The position numbers were made by a program, and so were the translations under genes. Positions 26,076 through 36,560 of a DNA stretch of 64,000 bases are shown one piece after another; positions within the stretch are counted from its first letter, which is position 1; every line of letters starts with the position of its first letter. The notes beneath the pieces were generated by a model that searched no databases, was not told the origin of the DNA, and was given only the letters and a program-made list of their open reading frames with translations. This DNA is from Rhodoferax sp. TH121 (lineage in GTDB: Bacteria; Pseudomonadota; Gammaproteobacteria; Burkholderiales; Burkholderiaceae_C), in contig NZ_NOXW01000020.1 of assembly GCF_002251855.1 (NCBI RefSeq), positions 1 to 64,000 of the forward strand, read 5' to 3'.

Positions 26076-27203
26076 ATGCAAGCCCCCTCCAAGCCCGCGC
26101 CCAGTGACCGCGCGGTGATTGACCAGACCGGTTTCGCCTTGTGGGTCGCATCCTTCCGCCAAACTTTGCACACCACGCCGGTGGGCTGGTTTGTGGGCGC
26201 CTGGATGGCATGGGGCCATACGCCCGAGCGCAACCTGATTCTCTGGTTGGTGGTGTTTTTGGCCGTGTGGATGATGGGCTTGCTCTCCATCCACCGCGCA
26301 CTGGCAGGCCAGTGCGAGTTGGCCGTACACGGGCTGCGCATGCGGGCCATGGCTACGCTGGACGGCTTCGCCTGGGGGCTGGTAGGCTGGCTGTTGGCCG
26401 GGCACGATGTGCTGTTGGATGCCATCCTCGTAGCCCTGCTGTGCGGGGTGAGCGCGGTCAACGCGCAGGTCTATGTGTCTTATATCCGCGGCTACTACCT
26501 GCAAAGCGGGGTCATGTGGCTGGTGGCTGTGGTGGGGCTGGCCCGCTACGCCAACCCGCAATACGGTTGGGATTTGATCGTGGCCTTCAGCATCTTCCAG
26601 GTGCTCATGTTCTATCACTCCACCCGCATCGCCAGTCGGGTGCTGGAGGGCATCAGCTTGCAGTTGGCCAACGCAGCCCTGGCGCAGCAACTACGCAGCT
26701 TGCTCACCAAAGTGCGCACCGATGCAGCCACCGACGCGCTCACCGGCCAAGGCAACCGCCGCGCGCTGGACGAGCTGCTCAAGCAACAACTCGAATTCGC
26801 TGCCAGCACCGGCCAGCCTTTCTCTATCCTCATGCTGGATATCGACTATTTCAAGAAGATCAACGACATCCACGGCCACCTTGTGGGTGACGAGGCGTTG
26901 CGCACCTTTGCACAACGGGTGCGCGACGGCCTGCGCCAAGGCGATGTGTGCACCCGCTACGGGGGCGAAGAATTCTTGATCGTGTTGCCCCTCACCACAC
27001 TCGACACCGCACTGGAAGTTGCCGAGCGCCTGCGCCGGGCCGTAGCCGCCGAGCCGCTGCCCACCAGCCCGCCCTTGGCGGTAACGGTGTCCATCGGTGC
27101 AGCCACGTACGAGCCCGGCCAATCCGTTGAGGCACTCATGGCGGCTGCCGATGCGGCGGTCTACCGCGCCAAGCGCGGCGGGCGCAACCAGGTCAGAAGC
27201 TAG
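26076..27203 (+). CDS. Membrane diguanylate cyclase (GGDEF)
   Basis: 375 residues from the ATG at 26076; the frame opens at a TTG at 26028, which I do not use. Six hydrophobic helices between about 30 and 195 form a membrane sensor of unrecognised type. The GGDEF domain (about 215-375) has DALTGQGNRRALDELL, LDIDYFKKINDIHGHLVGD and RYGGEEFLIVLP, so the active-site GGEEF is intact. An RQGD five residues before it is a standard RxxD inhibitory site. It should make c-di-GMP under product feedback. Its last four bases overlap the convergent gene at 27200. Confidence 0.92.
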   Translation: MQAPSKPAPSDRAVIDQTGFALWVASFRQTLHTTPVGWFVGAWMAWGHTPERNLILWLVVFLAVWMMGLLSIHRALAGQCELAVHGLRMRAMATLDGFAWGLVGWLLAGHDVLLDAILVALLCGVSAVNAQVYVSYIRGYYLQSGVMWLVAVVGLARYANPQYGWDLIVAFSIFQVLMFYHSTRIASRVLEGISLQLANAALAQQLRSLLTKVRTDAATDALTGQGNRRALDELLKQQLEFAASTGQPFSILMLDIDYFKKINDIHGHLVGDEALRTFAQRVRDGLRQGDVCTRYGGEEFLIVLPLTTLDTALEVAERLRRAVAAEPLPTSPPLAVTVSIGAATYEPGQSVEALMAAADAAVYRAKRGGRNQVRS

Positions 27204-27481
27204 CCCCGGCCGAGCAGGCGGGCACTGACCGCTTCGGCATCGGGTGTTTGAAACTGCACATTGTGCTGGTGGGTGAGAGGCCCGCCGCCGGGCTCCACGG
27301 CGCCCGTTGCGTCATAGCCCACGGCCTTGAACTTCCAGACCGCGCCAATTTTCTTGAGCGAACCCAGGTGCGCGCCATCAGCCGTGTGCACGGCCAGCAC
27401 ATCGGCATTCACCGGCAGCAGCTGCAAAGGGCCGGCAACGGGGCCGTCGGGCAGGTGGATGTATGTGGGGACTAGTGGCAT
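27200..27481 (-). CDS. Hypothetical small protein
   Basis: 93 residues from the ATG at 27481, with no signal peptide or membrane segment and a likely beta-rich fold (GPLQLLPVNADVLAVHTADG, KIGAVWKFKAVGYD). No family recognised. It overlaps the 3' end of the diguanylate cyclase gene by four bases on the opposite strand. A dispersed repeat copy (27494-27558) is directly upstream. Codon use looks like neighbouring core genes, which favours a real gene. Confidence 0.6.
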   Translation of the reverse strand: MPLVPTYIHLPDGPVAGPLQLLPVNADVLAVHTADGAHLGSLKKIGAVWKFKAVGYDATGAVEPGGGPLTHQHNVQFQTPDAEAVSARLLGRG

Positions 27482-27493
27482 GGTGAGAGGCAA

Positions 27494-27558
27494 TTATGAA
27501 TAAAAAGCACGGCTAGCCCTTGTGGAATGTACGCAAGAAGCTACTAAAAGCGTAGCAA
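27494..27558 (+). repeat. Dispersed ~60-bp repeat copy
   Basis: GGCTAGCCC, ACGCAAGAAGCT and CTAAAAGCGTAGCAA match the copy at 27911-27972 in the same orientation, the last 15 bases nearly exactly. Confidence 0.65.
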
Positions 27559-27573
27559 TTTGAGGCTAATGCC

Positions 27574-27900
27574 CTAAGCTTGCCACACCCCAAACCCGGC
27601 AGACCGCAGGTCGATGCCCACCTCGATCTCCTTGTCCACCGCGTCTTGGTAGTGCATGGGGTTGAAGCCTTCGTACAGGTCGGGCAGCAGACGCAGGCCG
27701 TAGTGCTGGGCGAAGCGGTTGGCCTGAATGCCGGCCTTGTGCTTGTCAAAGCGCACATCCGGGTCCAGCCCGGTCATGCCCACGTACACACAGGGCTTGC
27801 CGTCCACATAGCCCGGGTTGTTTTTGCGAAAGCGCGGCTCCAGCAGCACATCTTTGTGCAGCTCAATCACATAAACGTGGTGGTGTTTGCGGCGCGCCAT
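27574..27900 (-). CDS. GIY-YIG-like nuclease-fold protein
   Basis: 108 residues. HVYVIELHKDVL (about 8-19) and CVYVGMTGLDPDVRFDKHK (about 37-55) correspond to the GIY and YIG strands and the following Arg/His helix of the GIY-YIG fold, with VYV/YVG in place of the classical triplets. The C-terminal part ends DLRSAGFGVWQA. The family is small and of unknown substrate; whether it is catalytic is unclear because I cannot place the metal-binding Glu with confidence. It lies between two dispersed repeat copies. Confidence 0.7.
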   Translation of the reverse strand: MARRKHHHVYVIELHKDVLLEPRFRKNNPGYVDGKPCVYVGMTGLDPDVRFDKHKAGIQANRFAQHYGLRLLPDLYEGFNPMHYQDAVDKEIEVGIDLRSAGFGVWQA

Positions 27901-27910
27901 GGGGCATATT

Positions 27911-27972
27911 TTGAATGAAATTGGCCTCTAGCCCGCTTAAATTCTGCGCAAGCAGCTCCTAAAAGCGTAGCA
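27911..27972 (+). repeat. Dispersed ~60-bp repeat, full copy
   Basis: TTGAATGAAATTGGCC, CTAGCCCGCTTAAA, CTGCGCAAGCAGCTCCTAAA and GCGTAGCAA; I use it as the reference copy. It lies between the GIY-YIG-like gene and the CPBP-like gene. Confidence 0.75.
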
Positions 27973-27990
27973 ACCATACGGCCATGCGCC

Positions 27991-28746
27991 TTACAGCAAA
28001 GCAGCACCGCCCAACAGGCCCAAGCCAAACAGCGTCCAGTCGTTGATGATGTGGGCGCCGGTAGAGACCCACAGGTTCTTGGTCATGATCCACGGCAGCG
28101 TCAGCACCAGCCGGGCGGTGCCGATGATGGCCAGGCACTGCACCACATTCCAGCCATAGGTGGGCAAGTGCGCTAGGCCGAACAACGCGGCGGATACCAG
28201 CCATGCACCCACGATAGCCGTCTTGCGGCTGGCGCCAAAGCGCTTGGTGAACAGCGCCATCAGCGCCAGAAAGGGCAGGATGGTGATCAGCTCCTCGCCC
28301 AGCAGCTGCGGCGCCATGCTCGCGAAGATGAATAGGCGATCCAGCGTATCGCCCGTCTTCAGCGCCGCAGAAGCGGGGTTTGACACTTCGGCCATGAACT
28401 GCATGAGCACCAAGCCCACACCCAAAGTCACCACGATGTTGAGCAGGGCAAACACAAACATCCACAGCACGTCACGCGCCGAGACCTTGGCAAACAAACT
28501 CTTCCAATGCCCTGGGGCGACCCAATGCAAACCCCACAGCGGAATCACAACAATCAGCAGCGCCGGTACCAGCCTGCCCAAGGCCCCCAACGGCCAGTGA
28601 ATGGGAAGCGCCACCGCCAATAGCCCGGCGACCACCATCGCCATCACCAGCAGCCATTGCGGCCCGGAGATGCGTTCGGGCTGGTCGTTGAAGAAGGGGA
28701 ACTCGCGGCCCGGCCGCTCGATCCAGTTGAAACGGTCTGGTGCCAT
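27991..28746 (-). CDS. CPBP-type intramembrane protein (possible protease)
   Basis: 251 residues with about seven hydrophobic helices. Three segments fit the CPBP (CAAX protease/bacteriocin-processing) family: LLGEELITILPFLALM with the glutamate pair (about 148-163), AALFGLAHLPTYGWN with the FxxxH histidine (about 186-200) and STGAHIINDWTLF with the last His/Asn (about 227-239). The Arg usually found five residues after the glutamates is absent (EELITIL), so activity is uncertain. Substrate unknown. Confidence 0.75.
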   Translation of the reverse strand: MAPDRFNWIERPGREFPFFNDQPERISGPQWLLVMAMVVAGLLAVALPIHWPLGALGRLVPALLIVVIPLWGLHWVAPGHWKSLFAKVSARDVLWMFVFALLNIVVTLGVGLVLMQFMAEVSNPASAALKTGDTLDRLFIFASMAPQLLGEELITILPFLALMALFTKRFGASRKTAIVGAWLVSAALFGLAHLPTYGWNVVQCLAIIGTARLVLTLPWIMTKNLWVSTGAHIINDWTLFGLGLLGGAALL

Positions 28747-28756
28747 CCGCAGAAGC

Positions 28757-29296
28757 CTAGAACGAAGAGCCCGGCTCGCTCAGGAAGGCCAGCTCTTCGG
28801 CGGTGGAGGTGCGGCCCAGAATGGCGTTGCGGTGGGGGTAGCGGCCAAAGCGGTCGATGATGGCTTTGTGGCGCAGCTCGAAGTTCAGGTTGTCTTGTAT
28901 GCCTAGTTGCGTAAACAGCGCCACCGCCTGCGCATGCACCAGCGCGGACTCGCTGTGCATATAGGGCATGTAGGCAAACACGCGCTGCGCTTCGGGCAGG
29001 CTGCGGTCATGAGTGCTAGCCACCAGCTCCTGCGCCAACACCAGCGCCAGTGCGTCCTGCGCAAAGGCGCGAGGCGTGTCTCGGTAGGCGTTACGCGAGA
29101 ACTGGTCCAACACGATGATCTCCGCCAGCCGCCCCTCCGCCGTCGCACGCCAAGCAAACAGCTCACACCGCGCCGCCGCCTCCAGCGTGTTGCCAAACCG
29201 CGCACGAATGGTTTCGTCCAGCGCGGCGTCTTTGACGAAGTGCTGCTTGGCAGTTAGCTCTTCGAACCAGAAGTGGAGGATGGATTGGGGTTGCAT
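28757..29296 (-). CDS. DUF924 family protein
   Basis: 179 residues from the ATG at 29296. SILHFWFEEL (about 5-14), FGNTLEAAARCELFAW, IIVLDQFSRNAYRDTPRAFA (about 60-79) and MPYMHSESALVHAQAVALF are the conserved segments of DUF924, an all-helical TPR-like family of unknown function. It lies 10 bases upstream of the CPBP-like gene on the same strand and is divergent from the NYN gene at 29348, where the accessory insert begins. Confidence 0.9.
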   Translation of the reverse strand: MQPQSILHFWFEELTAKQHFVKDAALDETIRARFGNTLEAAARCELFAWRATAEGRLAEIIVLDQFSRNAYRDTPRAFAQDALALVLAQELVASTHDRSLPEAQRVFAYMPYMHSESALVHAQAVALFTQLGIQDNLNFELRHKAIIDRFGRYPHRNAILGRTSTAEELAFLSEPGSSF

Positions 29297-29347
29297 TGGC
29301 AGAGGATAACGCGATGTACGATGTTGCAAAACTCAGGGAGAAAAGCC

Positions 29348-30097
29348 ATGGCCATAAACGCAAATCAGAAACTTGCGGTTCTGATCGACGCCGACAATGA
29401 CACGTCAAAAATAGTCACAGAGCTATTTGAGGAAGTCTCTCGATATGGAACTGCGACCATAAAGCGCGCCTATGGAAATTGGACTACGCCCCAGCTAGGA
29501 GGCTGGAAGGATGTCTTGCACACGCAAGCCATACAACCTATTCAACAGTTCAGTTACACCACCGGAAAAAACGCTACTGATTCCGCTTTGATCATCGACG
29601 CCATGGATGTACTTCATACAGGTCGTGTCGATGGCTTTTGTTTGGTGTCGTCCGACAGCGACTTCACCAGACTTGCCACACGAATTCGAGAGGCCGGCCT
29701 TATCGTTTATGGCTTCGGAAAGCGTTCAACTCCAGCCGCCTTTCAAGCAGCTTGTGACAAGTTCATCTATACAGAAATCTTGCGCACTGAACCAGAGGAA
29801 TCCAAAACTGACCAGGAACCAGTGGCTGAGTGGCCCAAACTCAAACCGATATTGCTCAACGCGTTGAACGCAACTGCCCGCGAAGACGGTTGGACCACGC
29901 TGGCTGTCTTGGGCGGGCAGATTAACCGCAGCCACCCATCGTTTGATCCGCGCAACTACGGCGTAGCGAAGCTGGGTGAGTTGATTCGCCAGCAAGCGGC
30001 ATATCTGGAAGTGAAAGAAGTGAGGTCGGGTGAGGGCGACTCCGTACAGACGCACTTACACGTCCGGCGGAAGACGACTACACAGCAAAAAACCTAG
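29348..30097 (+). CDS. NYN-domain ribonuclease-like protein with OST-HTH/LOTUS domain
   Basis: 249 residues from the ATG at 29348 preceded by AGGGAG. The NYN/PIN-like domain (about 1-145) has AVLIDADN (about 10-17), a central DSALIIDAMDVLH (about 77-89) and CLVSSDSDFTRLATRIRE (about 97-114), giving the cluster of acidic residues expected for a metal-dependent RNase. Residues about 170-245 (DGWTTLAVLGGQINRSHPSF, YGVAKLGELIRQQ) fit the OST-HTH/LOTUS RNA-binding fold. It is AT-richer than core neighbours and its stop overlaps that of the convergent DUF262 gene by four bases. Its partner in RNA metabolism is unknown. Confidence 0.85.
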   Translation: MAINANQKLAVLIDADNDTSKIVTELFEEVSRYGTATIKRAYGNWTTPQLGGWKDVLHTQAIQPIQQFSYTTGKNATDSALIIDAMDVLHTGRVDGFCLVSSDSDFTRLATRIREAGLIVYGFGKRSTPAAFQAACDKFIYTEILRTEPEESKTDQEPVAEWPKLKPILLNALNATAREDGWTTLAVLGGQINRSHPSFDPRNYGVAKLGELIRQQAAYLEVKEVRSGEGDSVQTHLHVRRKTTTQQKT

Positions 30098-31170
30098 GTA
30101 CTTGGTTGACCTTGGATGTCGGCGATGAGGGCTTGAATTGCGCCATGTCGTAATACTCGCTCGCGTTTGTTATTCACAGCCTCTTTAGCAGCAAGAGAGT
30201 AGTCTTGTGGAACCTGTTTCTCAAACAACTCAAGCGCTGCCTTCAATTTCTTCGCATCAACTTCCGCAACTTTTCGTGATTCAAATACGGCGACAAAGAG
30301 CGAGAAAGCGTTCGCTTTGTTCATCCAGTATGAATTTTCCTTCAGCTTTAGTTTCAACAAGTACTTCGCAGTCTCCTCAAGATTTTTTAAAACCACATTT
30401 TTGTCGGGAAACTCTTGAGAATATTGATTCAGGTATTCCTCAGAAAGTTCATTTCGATTGAAGAAGCCAGACATTGTTGAGCTCATCAAGTTGAGGGTGA
30501 ACATTAGATGAACTTTACGTGATAGCTCATAGTCGGTGAATAGGCCCGTGGTCGTGAGCCATTTTTGAAATGAGCTAACTTTTTGATTTGCGGCCCATTC
30601 GTAGATTGCTGGCGGAACATTCGGATCCCTCATCATGGGTTCCAGCTCTTCATCACTCAGTGATAGCTGATTAGCAAGAAGTTTTGCGACCAACATGTAC
30701 TCCGAAGGAGAGTATTCAGTCGCAAGTCTCTCGATCTTTGACAATGAATAGAAGGTTCGGTTCAGTCGCTTGAATAGTTCTTTTATTTGTGGATCGCTCT
30801 CAATCAGATCGAGATCAATTATTGGTACTTGGTACTTAAGAAAGTCTTCTTTTGCCGAAGACTCGAGTTCACTGAAGCGTTTTCCATCGACGGGAAAAAC
30901 ATCGCCCACATACTCGATGATGCTGTTCAATCGCTGCTGACCATCAACAACGCATGAAGTGGCTGTCATACTTTCTACGTCGATTTTCCCGCGCGAAATG
31001 AATATCTGTGGGAACGGATATCCGCTCAGAATCGTTTTTATGAAATCAACCTTATGTAGCTCCCGCCAAACCAGATCGCGTTGAAAGTAAGGAGAAATAA
31101 TAAGACGGCGATTTCGGTATTCGTTTACCAGGTCTAAGAGTTCTTTTGAGCGAATTTGATACTTAATCAT
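30094..31170 (-). CDS. DUF262 domain protein
   Basis: 358 residues. The N-terminal about 200 residues are DUF262 (ParB/Srx-like NTPase fold): ISPYFQRDLVWRELHKVDFI (about 25-44) carries the QR..W signature, GYPFPQIFISR follows, and CVVDGQQRLNSIIEY (about 73-87) is the DGQQR motif. The rest is helical with no HNH (DUF1524) domain, so it differs from GmrSD and SspE, which have one. Strongly AT-richer than flanking genes, with different codon use, indicating transfer. It starts 8 bases after the nucleotidyltransferase-like gene, so the two form one unit. A role in phage defence or as a toxin-antitoxin pair is inference. Confidence 0.85.
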   Translation of the reverse strand: MIKYQIRSKELLDLVNEYRNRRLIISPYFQRDLVWRELHKVDFIKTILSGYPFPQIFISRGKIDVESMTATSCVVDGQQRLNSIIEYVGDVFPVDGKRFSELESSAKEDFLKYQVPIIDLDLIESDPQIKELFKRLNRTFYSLSKIERLATEYSPSEYMLVAKLLANQLSLSDEELEPMMRDPNVPPAIYEWAANQKVSSFQKWLTTTGLFTDYELSRKVHLMFTLNLMSSTMSGFFNRNELSEEYLNQYSQEFPDKNVVLKNLEETAKYLLKLKLKENSYWMNKANAFSLFVAVFESRKVAEVDAKKLKAALELFEKQVPQDYSLAAKEAVNNKRERVLRHGAIQALIADIQGQPST

Positions 31171-31178
31171 TGGAATCC

Positions 31179-31760
31179 TTATTTGACCAATCTAACTGTT
31201 TCCGCCTGCTTACGCTCAAAGCTTTGAAGCGTCGAGTACACAGACCCACTGATTGAGGTGAACTTGCCAACATATTGCTTAGTTAGCGAACTAAATAGGT
31301 CGCTAATTTTTCTCTTTTCTTCACAACTTGGTAGGGTGAAAGTGTGAATGAACCCGCGACAGTAGTTGTTCTTATACAAACTGGGAACGTCGTCGATACC
31401 AGTGAGTTTTGGAAAGCTGGTCAAGTCTTGGAAGTCCTTGGTCTTCGTTTGTGCAACTAAGCCAAGATAGATAAATAAATTCTTATCAACGACTGCTATG
31501 TCGAGATCTGATCTGGCTGCATCGAATGGCTTTCCAGCGTGGATACTTTCTCCAATTTGTGCAGAACCACAAATTAAGACACTCGTTATCGCTACATTCA
31601 ATTCGTCTGCGATACGGCGTTTAATTTCAAACTCGATGTCGTATCCATGCAGCTTTTCAAACGCTCTAGCTGGATAAGTTTCATACACACGAGACACGAT
31701 CTTTTCTGGCGACTCACCTTGCTTTAGGTGGTGCCTAATTGAATGAGTCCAAGTGTGCAT
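31179..31760 (-). CDS. Nucleotidyltransferase-fold protein
   Basis: 193 residues. VAITSVLICGSAQIGESIH (about 55-73) then ARSDLDIAVVDKN (about 82-94) gives the GS...DxD metal-binding motif of polymerase-beta-like nucleotidyltransferases, with an 18-residue loop between GS and the first Asp. The C-terminal half is helical; no second recognised domain. AT-rich like its partner. It begins 9 bases after the glnS stop on the same strand and may be read from the glnS promoter, or from a weak one inside the glnS end. Pairing with DUF262 suggests a regulator or modifier of that protein. Confidence 0.8.
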   Translation of the reverse strand: MHTWTHSIRHHLKQGESPEKIVSRVYETYPARAFEKLHGYDIEFEIKRRIADELNVAITSVLICGSAQIGESIHAGKPFDAARSDLDIAVVDKNLFIYLGLVAQTKTKDFQDLTSFPKLTGIDDVPSLYKNNYCRGFIHTFTLPSCEEKRKISDLFSSLTKQYVGKFTSISGSVYSTLQSFERKQAETVRLVK

Positions 31761-31769
31761 ATGGCTGGA

Positions 31770-33590
<1,821 letters not shown>

Positions 33591-33682
33591 GCGTTGGATT
33601 TTAGACGGCGCTTTGCTTTGTGCAGGGCCGCCCGTACACTGGGGCACAGCAGTTTCCACACTATTTGAACCAGCAGCTGTTT

Positions 33683-34609
33683 ATGGCCTCGTCACCCATT
33701 GTGTCCAACGCCCAGGCGCTCCAGATGGCGCGGTTGTACGAGCAGTCGCCGCTGTTTGTGTCGCTGTTTGATGTGACGGACACCATGCGGTATGCCAATC
33801 CGGCGTTTCGGAAGGCGTTTGACGTGGCCCCGGGGGCCGAGCCCACTTGGACCGACTTGATGCGCTGCAGCCACACCTCGGGTGTGGGCGCGGCCATCAA
33901 AACGGATGACTTTGAGGCCTGGCTCACGTCCACCCGCTCGCGCCGGGGCAAGCTGCCGTTTCGCACCTTTGAGGCCGACCTGACCGATGGCCGCTGGATT
34001 TACATGACCGAGACGGTGGACGAGCAGGGCTGGATGCTGTGTGTGGCGTTTGATATTTCGTCCATGCGGGTGGGGGAGCGTTCGCTGCGCCTGGCGCGCG
34101 ACGGGGCGCTGCGGGCCGCGCAGGTGGATGCGCTCACCGGCATCAGCAACCGCGCGCATGTGATGCAGCAGCTGGACAAGCGCCTAGACCAGCTGCGCGA
34201 GCGCCAGCAGCCTTGCGGCCTGGTGATGCTGGACCTGGACCATTTCAAGCGGGTGAACGACACCTATGGCCACCATGCGGGCGATGCGGTGCTGGTGCAC
34301 TTTGCCCGGCTGGTAGAGGCCACGCTGCGCCGTGAAGACGGTTTTGGCCGCCTGGGGGGCGAGGAGTTCATGCTGTTGGTGCCCAACATTAGCCACGATG
34401 CACTGGAGCAGATGGTGGGCCGGGTGCTGGAGAAGGTGCGCAGCGCCCGCCCGTTGCCCGAGGTGTCGGACTTTGCCTACACCTGCTCGGCCGGGCTCAC
34501 CATGCTGGACCCCAGCCAGGACGCGGCCCACAACATGCGCCGCGCCGACTACGCGCTCTACGCGGCCAAGGGGCGGGGGCGGGACCGCCTGGTCTGGGCC
34601 GAGGCGTGA
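33683..34609 (+). CDS. Diguanylate cyclase with PAS-type sensor
   Basis: 308 residues from the ATG at 33683. Residues about 15-135 form a PAS-like domain (SPLFVSLFDVTDTMRYANPAF, then WIYMTETVDEQGWMLCVAFDI), and about 145-305 a GGDEF domain with DALTGISNRAHVMQQLD, LDLDHFKRVNDTYGHHAGD and RLGGEEFMLLVP. RRED five residues earlier is an RxxD inhibitory site. A soluble cytoplasmic c-di-GMP synthase responding to an unknown signal. Divergent from glnS. Confidence 0.93.
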   Translation: MASSPIVSNAQALQMARLYEQSPLFVSLFDVTDTMRYANPAFRKAFDVAPGAEPTWTDLMRCSHTSGVGAAIKTDDFEAWLTSTRSRRGKLPFRTFEADLTDGRWIYMTETVDEQGWMLCVAFDISSMRVGERSLRLARDGALRAAQVDALTGISNRAHVMQQLDKRLDQLRERQQPCGLVMLDLDHFKRVNDTYGHHAGDAVLVHFARLVEATLRREDGFGRLGGEEFMLLVPNISHDALEQMVGRVLEKVRSARPLPEVSDFAYTCSAGLTMLDPSQDAAHNMRRADYALYAAKGRGRDRLVWAEA

Positions 34610-34618
34610 GCCAGGCGT

Positions 34619-35497
34619 TTATTTGGGCAGGTTGTTGACGTCCAGCCACAGCGCCTTGCGCGACAGGGGCGTTTCGGCGGGTAGCAGGGGGTTGTTCAGC
34701 GCAATGGTCACGCGGCCGCGCAGGTTGGCGCGTTTTATGACATCGCCAAAGCGTTCGTAAAACAGCGCATCAAAGCTGCCATCGGCCATGGCTTTGTAGA
34801 GGCCGTTTTCAATGGCTTGGGCCAGGGCCACATCTTTCTTGTTCAAAAAAAAGTAGATGGCTGCGGGGTAGTAAAGCAGCACCTTGTCTTCCACCACCAG
34901 TTGCTGCTTGCTGGCCAGCGCGGTTTCGTCCCATATCTCCAATATGGAGCGCGGAAAGTAGTCGAACCGGCCTGCCTGCAGCATGGCAAACAGGCCTTCG
35001 TAAGCAGTGCTGGTGGTGACGCGCAGGCCGTTGCCTTGCAGGATGTCGGTGTCGGGCCAGTCGTGGCCCTGGCCGGCCGAGAAGGCGCGCAAGTCTCCCA
35101 GCCCTTTGACGCTGGAAATGATGCCCTTGTTTTGTTCCCGCACAAACGCAATGCGGTAACCAAACAGGCCTTTGTCGATGGGGATGCGGATGGGCAGCAG
35201 CTGCGCTTCGCGGTCTTTGGAGGTCATGCTCCACGCCAAGTTGATTCCCGCGCCGGTGGCCAGCCGACCGAGTGCGGCACCTTGTGGCATAGGGCGGGGG
35301 TAGGAGCGGATGTCGTAGTGGGTGCCGGATTTTTTCAGGGCCAGCTCCAGCAGGCGCACGGGGTACTCGAGCCGACTGTCGGTCTCGGCGATTTCGCGGG
35401 CATACACAACGGAAAGTGTTTCCGCTTGCACGGGCCACGTAGCCAGTGCCAGCAGACACGCTAGGCTGGTACGCAGCGTTTTGAGCCAAATGGGCAT
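34619..35497 (-). CDS. Periplasmic solute-binding protein (family 3-like)
   Basis: 292 residues with a signal peptide (about 1-25, ending PVQA). The mature part has the two-lobed SBP_bac_3-like arrangement; LAWSMTSKDREAQLLPIRIPI (about 84-104, split by the lobe hinge) and YEGLFAMLQAGRFDYFPRS are typical. No ABC permease genes are nearby, so it may act as a sensor or scavenger rather than a transporter partner. GGAAAGGG precedes the ATG. It is similar in size and style to the two paralogues at 41010 and 41760. Confidence 0.8.
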   Translation of the reverse strand: MPIWLKTLRTSLACLLALATWPVQAETLSVVYAREIAETDSRLEYPVRLLELALKKSGTHYDIRSYPRPMPQGAALGRLATGAGINLAWSMTSKDREAQLLPIRIPIDKGLFGYRIAFVREQNKGIISSVKGLGDLRAFSAGQGHDWPDTDILQGNGLRVTTSTAYEGLFAMLQAGRFDYFPRSILEIWDETALASKQQLVVEDKVLLYYPAAIYFFLNKKDVALAQAIENGLYKAMADGSFDALFYERFGDVIKRANLRGRVTIALNNPLLPAETPLSRKALWLDVNNLPK

Positions 35498-35539
35498 GGC
35501 GCCCTTTCCAACGTCTGCAGAGGCTCCCTGGTTTTTTTG

Positions 35540-36499
35540 TTATGGGGTGTGGTTCCAGGCGGTCAGTTGCACCAGCCGTTCCAGGGCAAAGGCGCCGAGC
35601 ACCGAGTTGCCCTTGGCGTCCAGCTCCGGGGCCCACACGGCAATGGTACCCACGCCCGGTGCAATTGCAACAATGCCGCCACCCACCCCCGTTTTGACGG
35701 GCAGGCCGATGCGGTAGGCAAAGTCGCCCGCAGCGTCGTAGGCGCCGCAGGTGAGCATGAGGGCGTTGACGCGGCGGGCGTCATCTGCACTCAAGAACTG
35801 TTCATCGGGTTGGCCATCGCGCCCTAGGTCGCGCCCGCCATTGGCCAGGAACATGGTGGCCTGGGCGAGCTGGGCGCAGCTCATTTCGGTGGCGCACTGG
35901 CGGCAGTAGTTGTCCAGCACCAGCTCGGGGTCGTTCATGAAGTTGCCATAGCTTTTCATGAAGTAGGCCAGCGCCATGTTGCGGTGGGCGGTGTCGCGCT
36001 CGGACTTGGCGATTCGCGCGTTCCAGCTCAGCTCGGGGTCATCGGTCAGGCGGCGCAGGGCGCCCAGGAGCGCGTAGTCCAGGTGGGCGTAGCGGGTGGT
36101 CAATATGTCGGTGATGACCAAGGCCCCTGCGTTGATGAAGGGGTTGCGCGGAATGCCTTTTTCAGTTTCCAGCTGCACCATGGAGTTGAAGGCGGCACCA
36201 GACGGCTCGCGGCCTACGCGCTTCCACAGGTCGTCGCCCACGGTCTTGAGCGCCAGCACAAAGGTGAAGAGTTTGGTGATGCTTTGTAGCGAAAACGGCG
36301 TGTGCGCATCCCCCACTTGGTAGGTGCTGCCATCCACCAGCGCTACCGCCATGCCGAACTGCTGCGGCGCTACTTCGGCCAGTGCCGGGATGTAGCTGGC
36401 CACCCGGCCTTGGCCAAACAGGGCCTGGGCTTCGGTATGGATCTGCTGCAGGATGGCGGGCAGGTCTGCGGCCAGGGCGGTTTGCGTGGGGCTGTGCAT
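35540..36499 (-). CDS. glsA: Glutaminase A
   Basis: 319 residues of the serine-dependent beta-lactamase-like fold. FSLQSITKLFTFVLAL (about 67-82) contains the catalytic SxxK (SITK); EKGIPRNPFINAGALV (about 112-127) and VKTGVGGGIVAIAPG (about 265-279) are the other conserved segments. It hydrolyses L-glutamine to glutamate and ammonia in the cytoplasm. It lies 42 bases upstream of the solute-binding protein gene on the same strand, and divergent from the membrane protein gene at 36561. Confidence 0.95.
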   Translation of the reverse strand: MHSPTQTALAADLPAILQQIHTEAQALFGQGRVASYIPALAEVAPQQFGMAVALVDGSTYQVGDAHTPFSLQSITKLFTFVLALKTVGDDLWKRVGREPSGAAFNSMVQLETEKGIPRNPFINAGALVITDILTTRYAHLDYALLGALRRLTDDPELSWNARIAKSERDTAHRNMALAYFMKSYGNFMNDPELVLDNYCRQCATEMSCAQLAQATMFLANGGRDLGRDGQPDEQFLSADDARRVNALMLTCGAYDAAGDFAYRIGLPVKTGVGGGIVAIAPGVGTIAVWAPELDAKGNSVLGAFALERLVQLTAWNHTP

Positions 36500-36560
36500 G
36501 GGCGGATTCTAGGAGCCCGCCTGTGGTACATATGCGGCAAAACCACAGCAGGTATGCACC

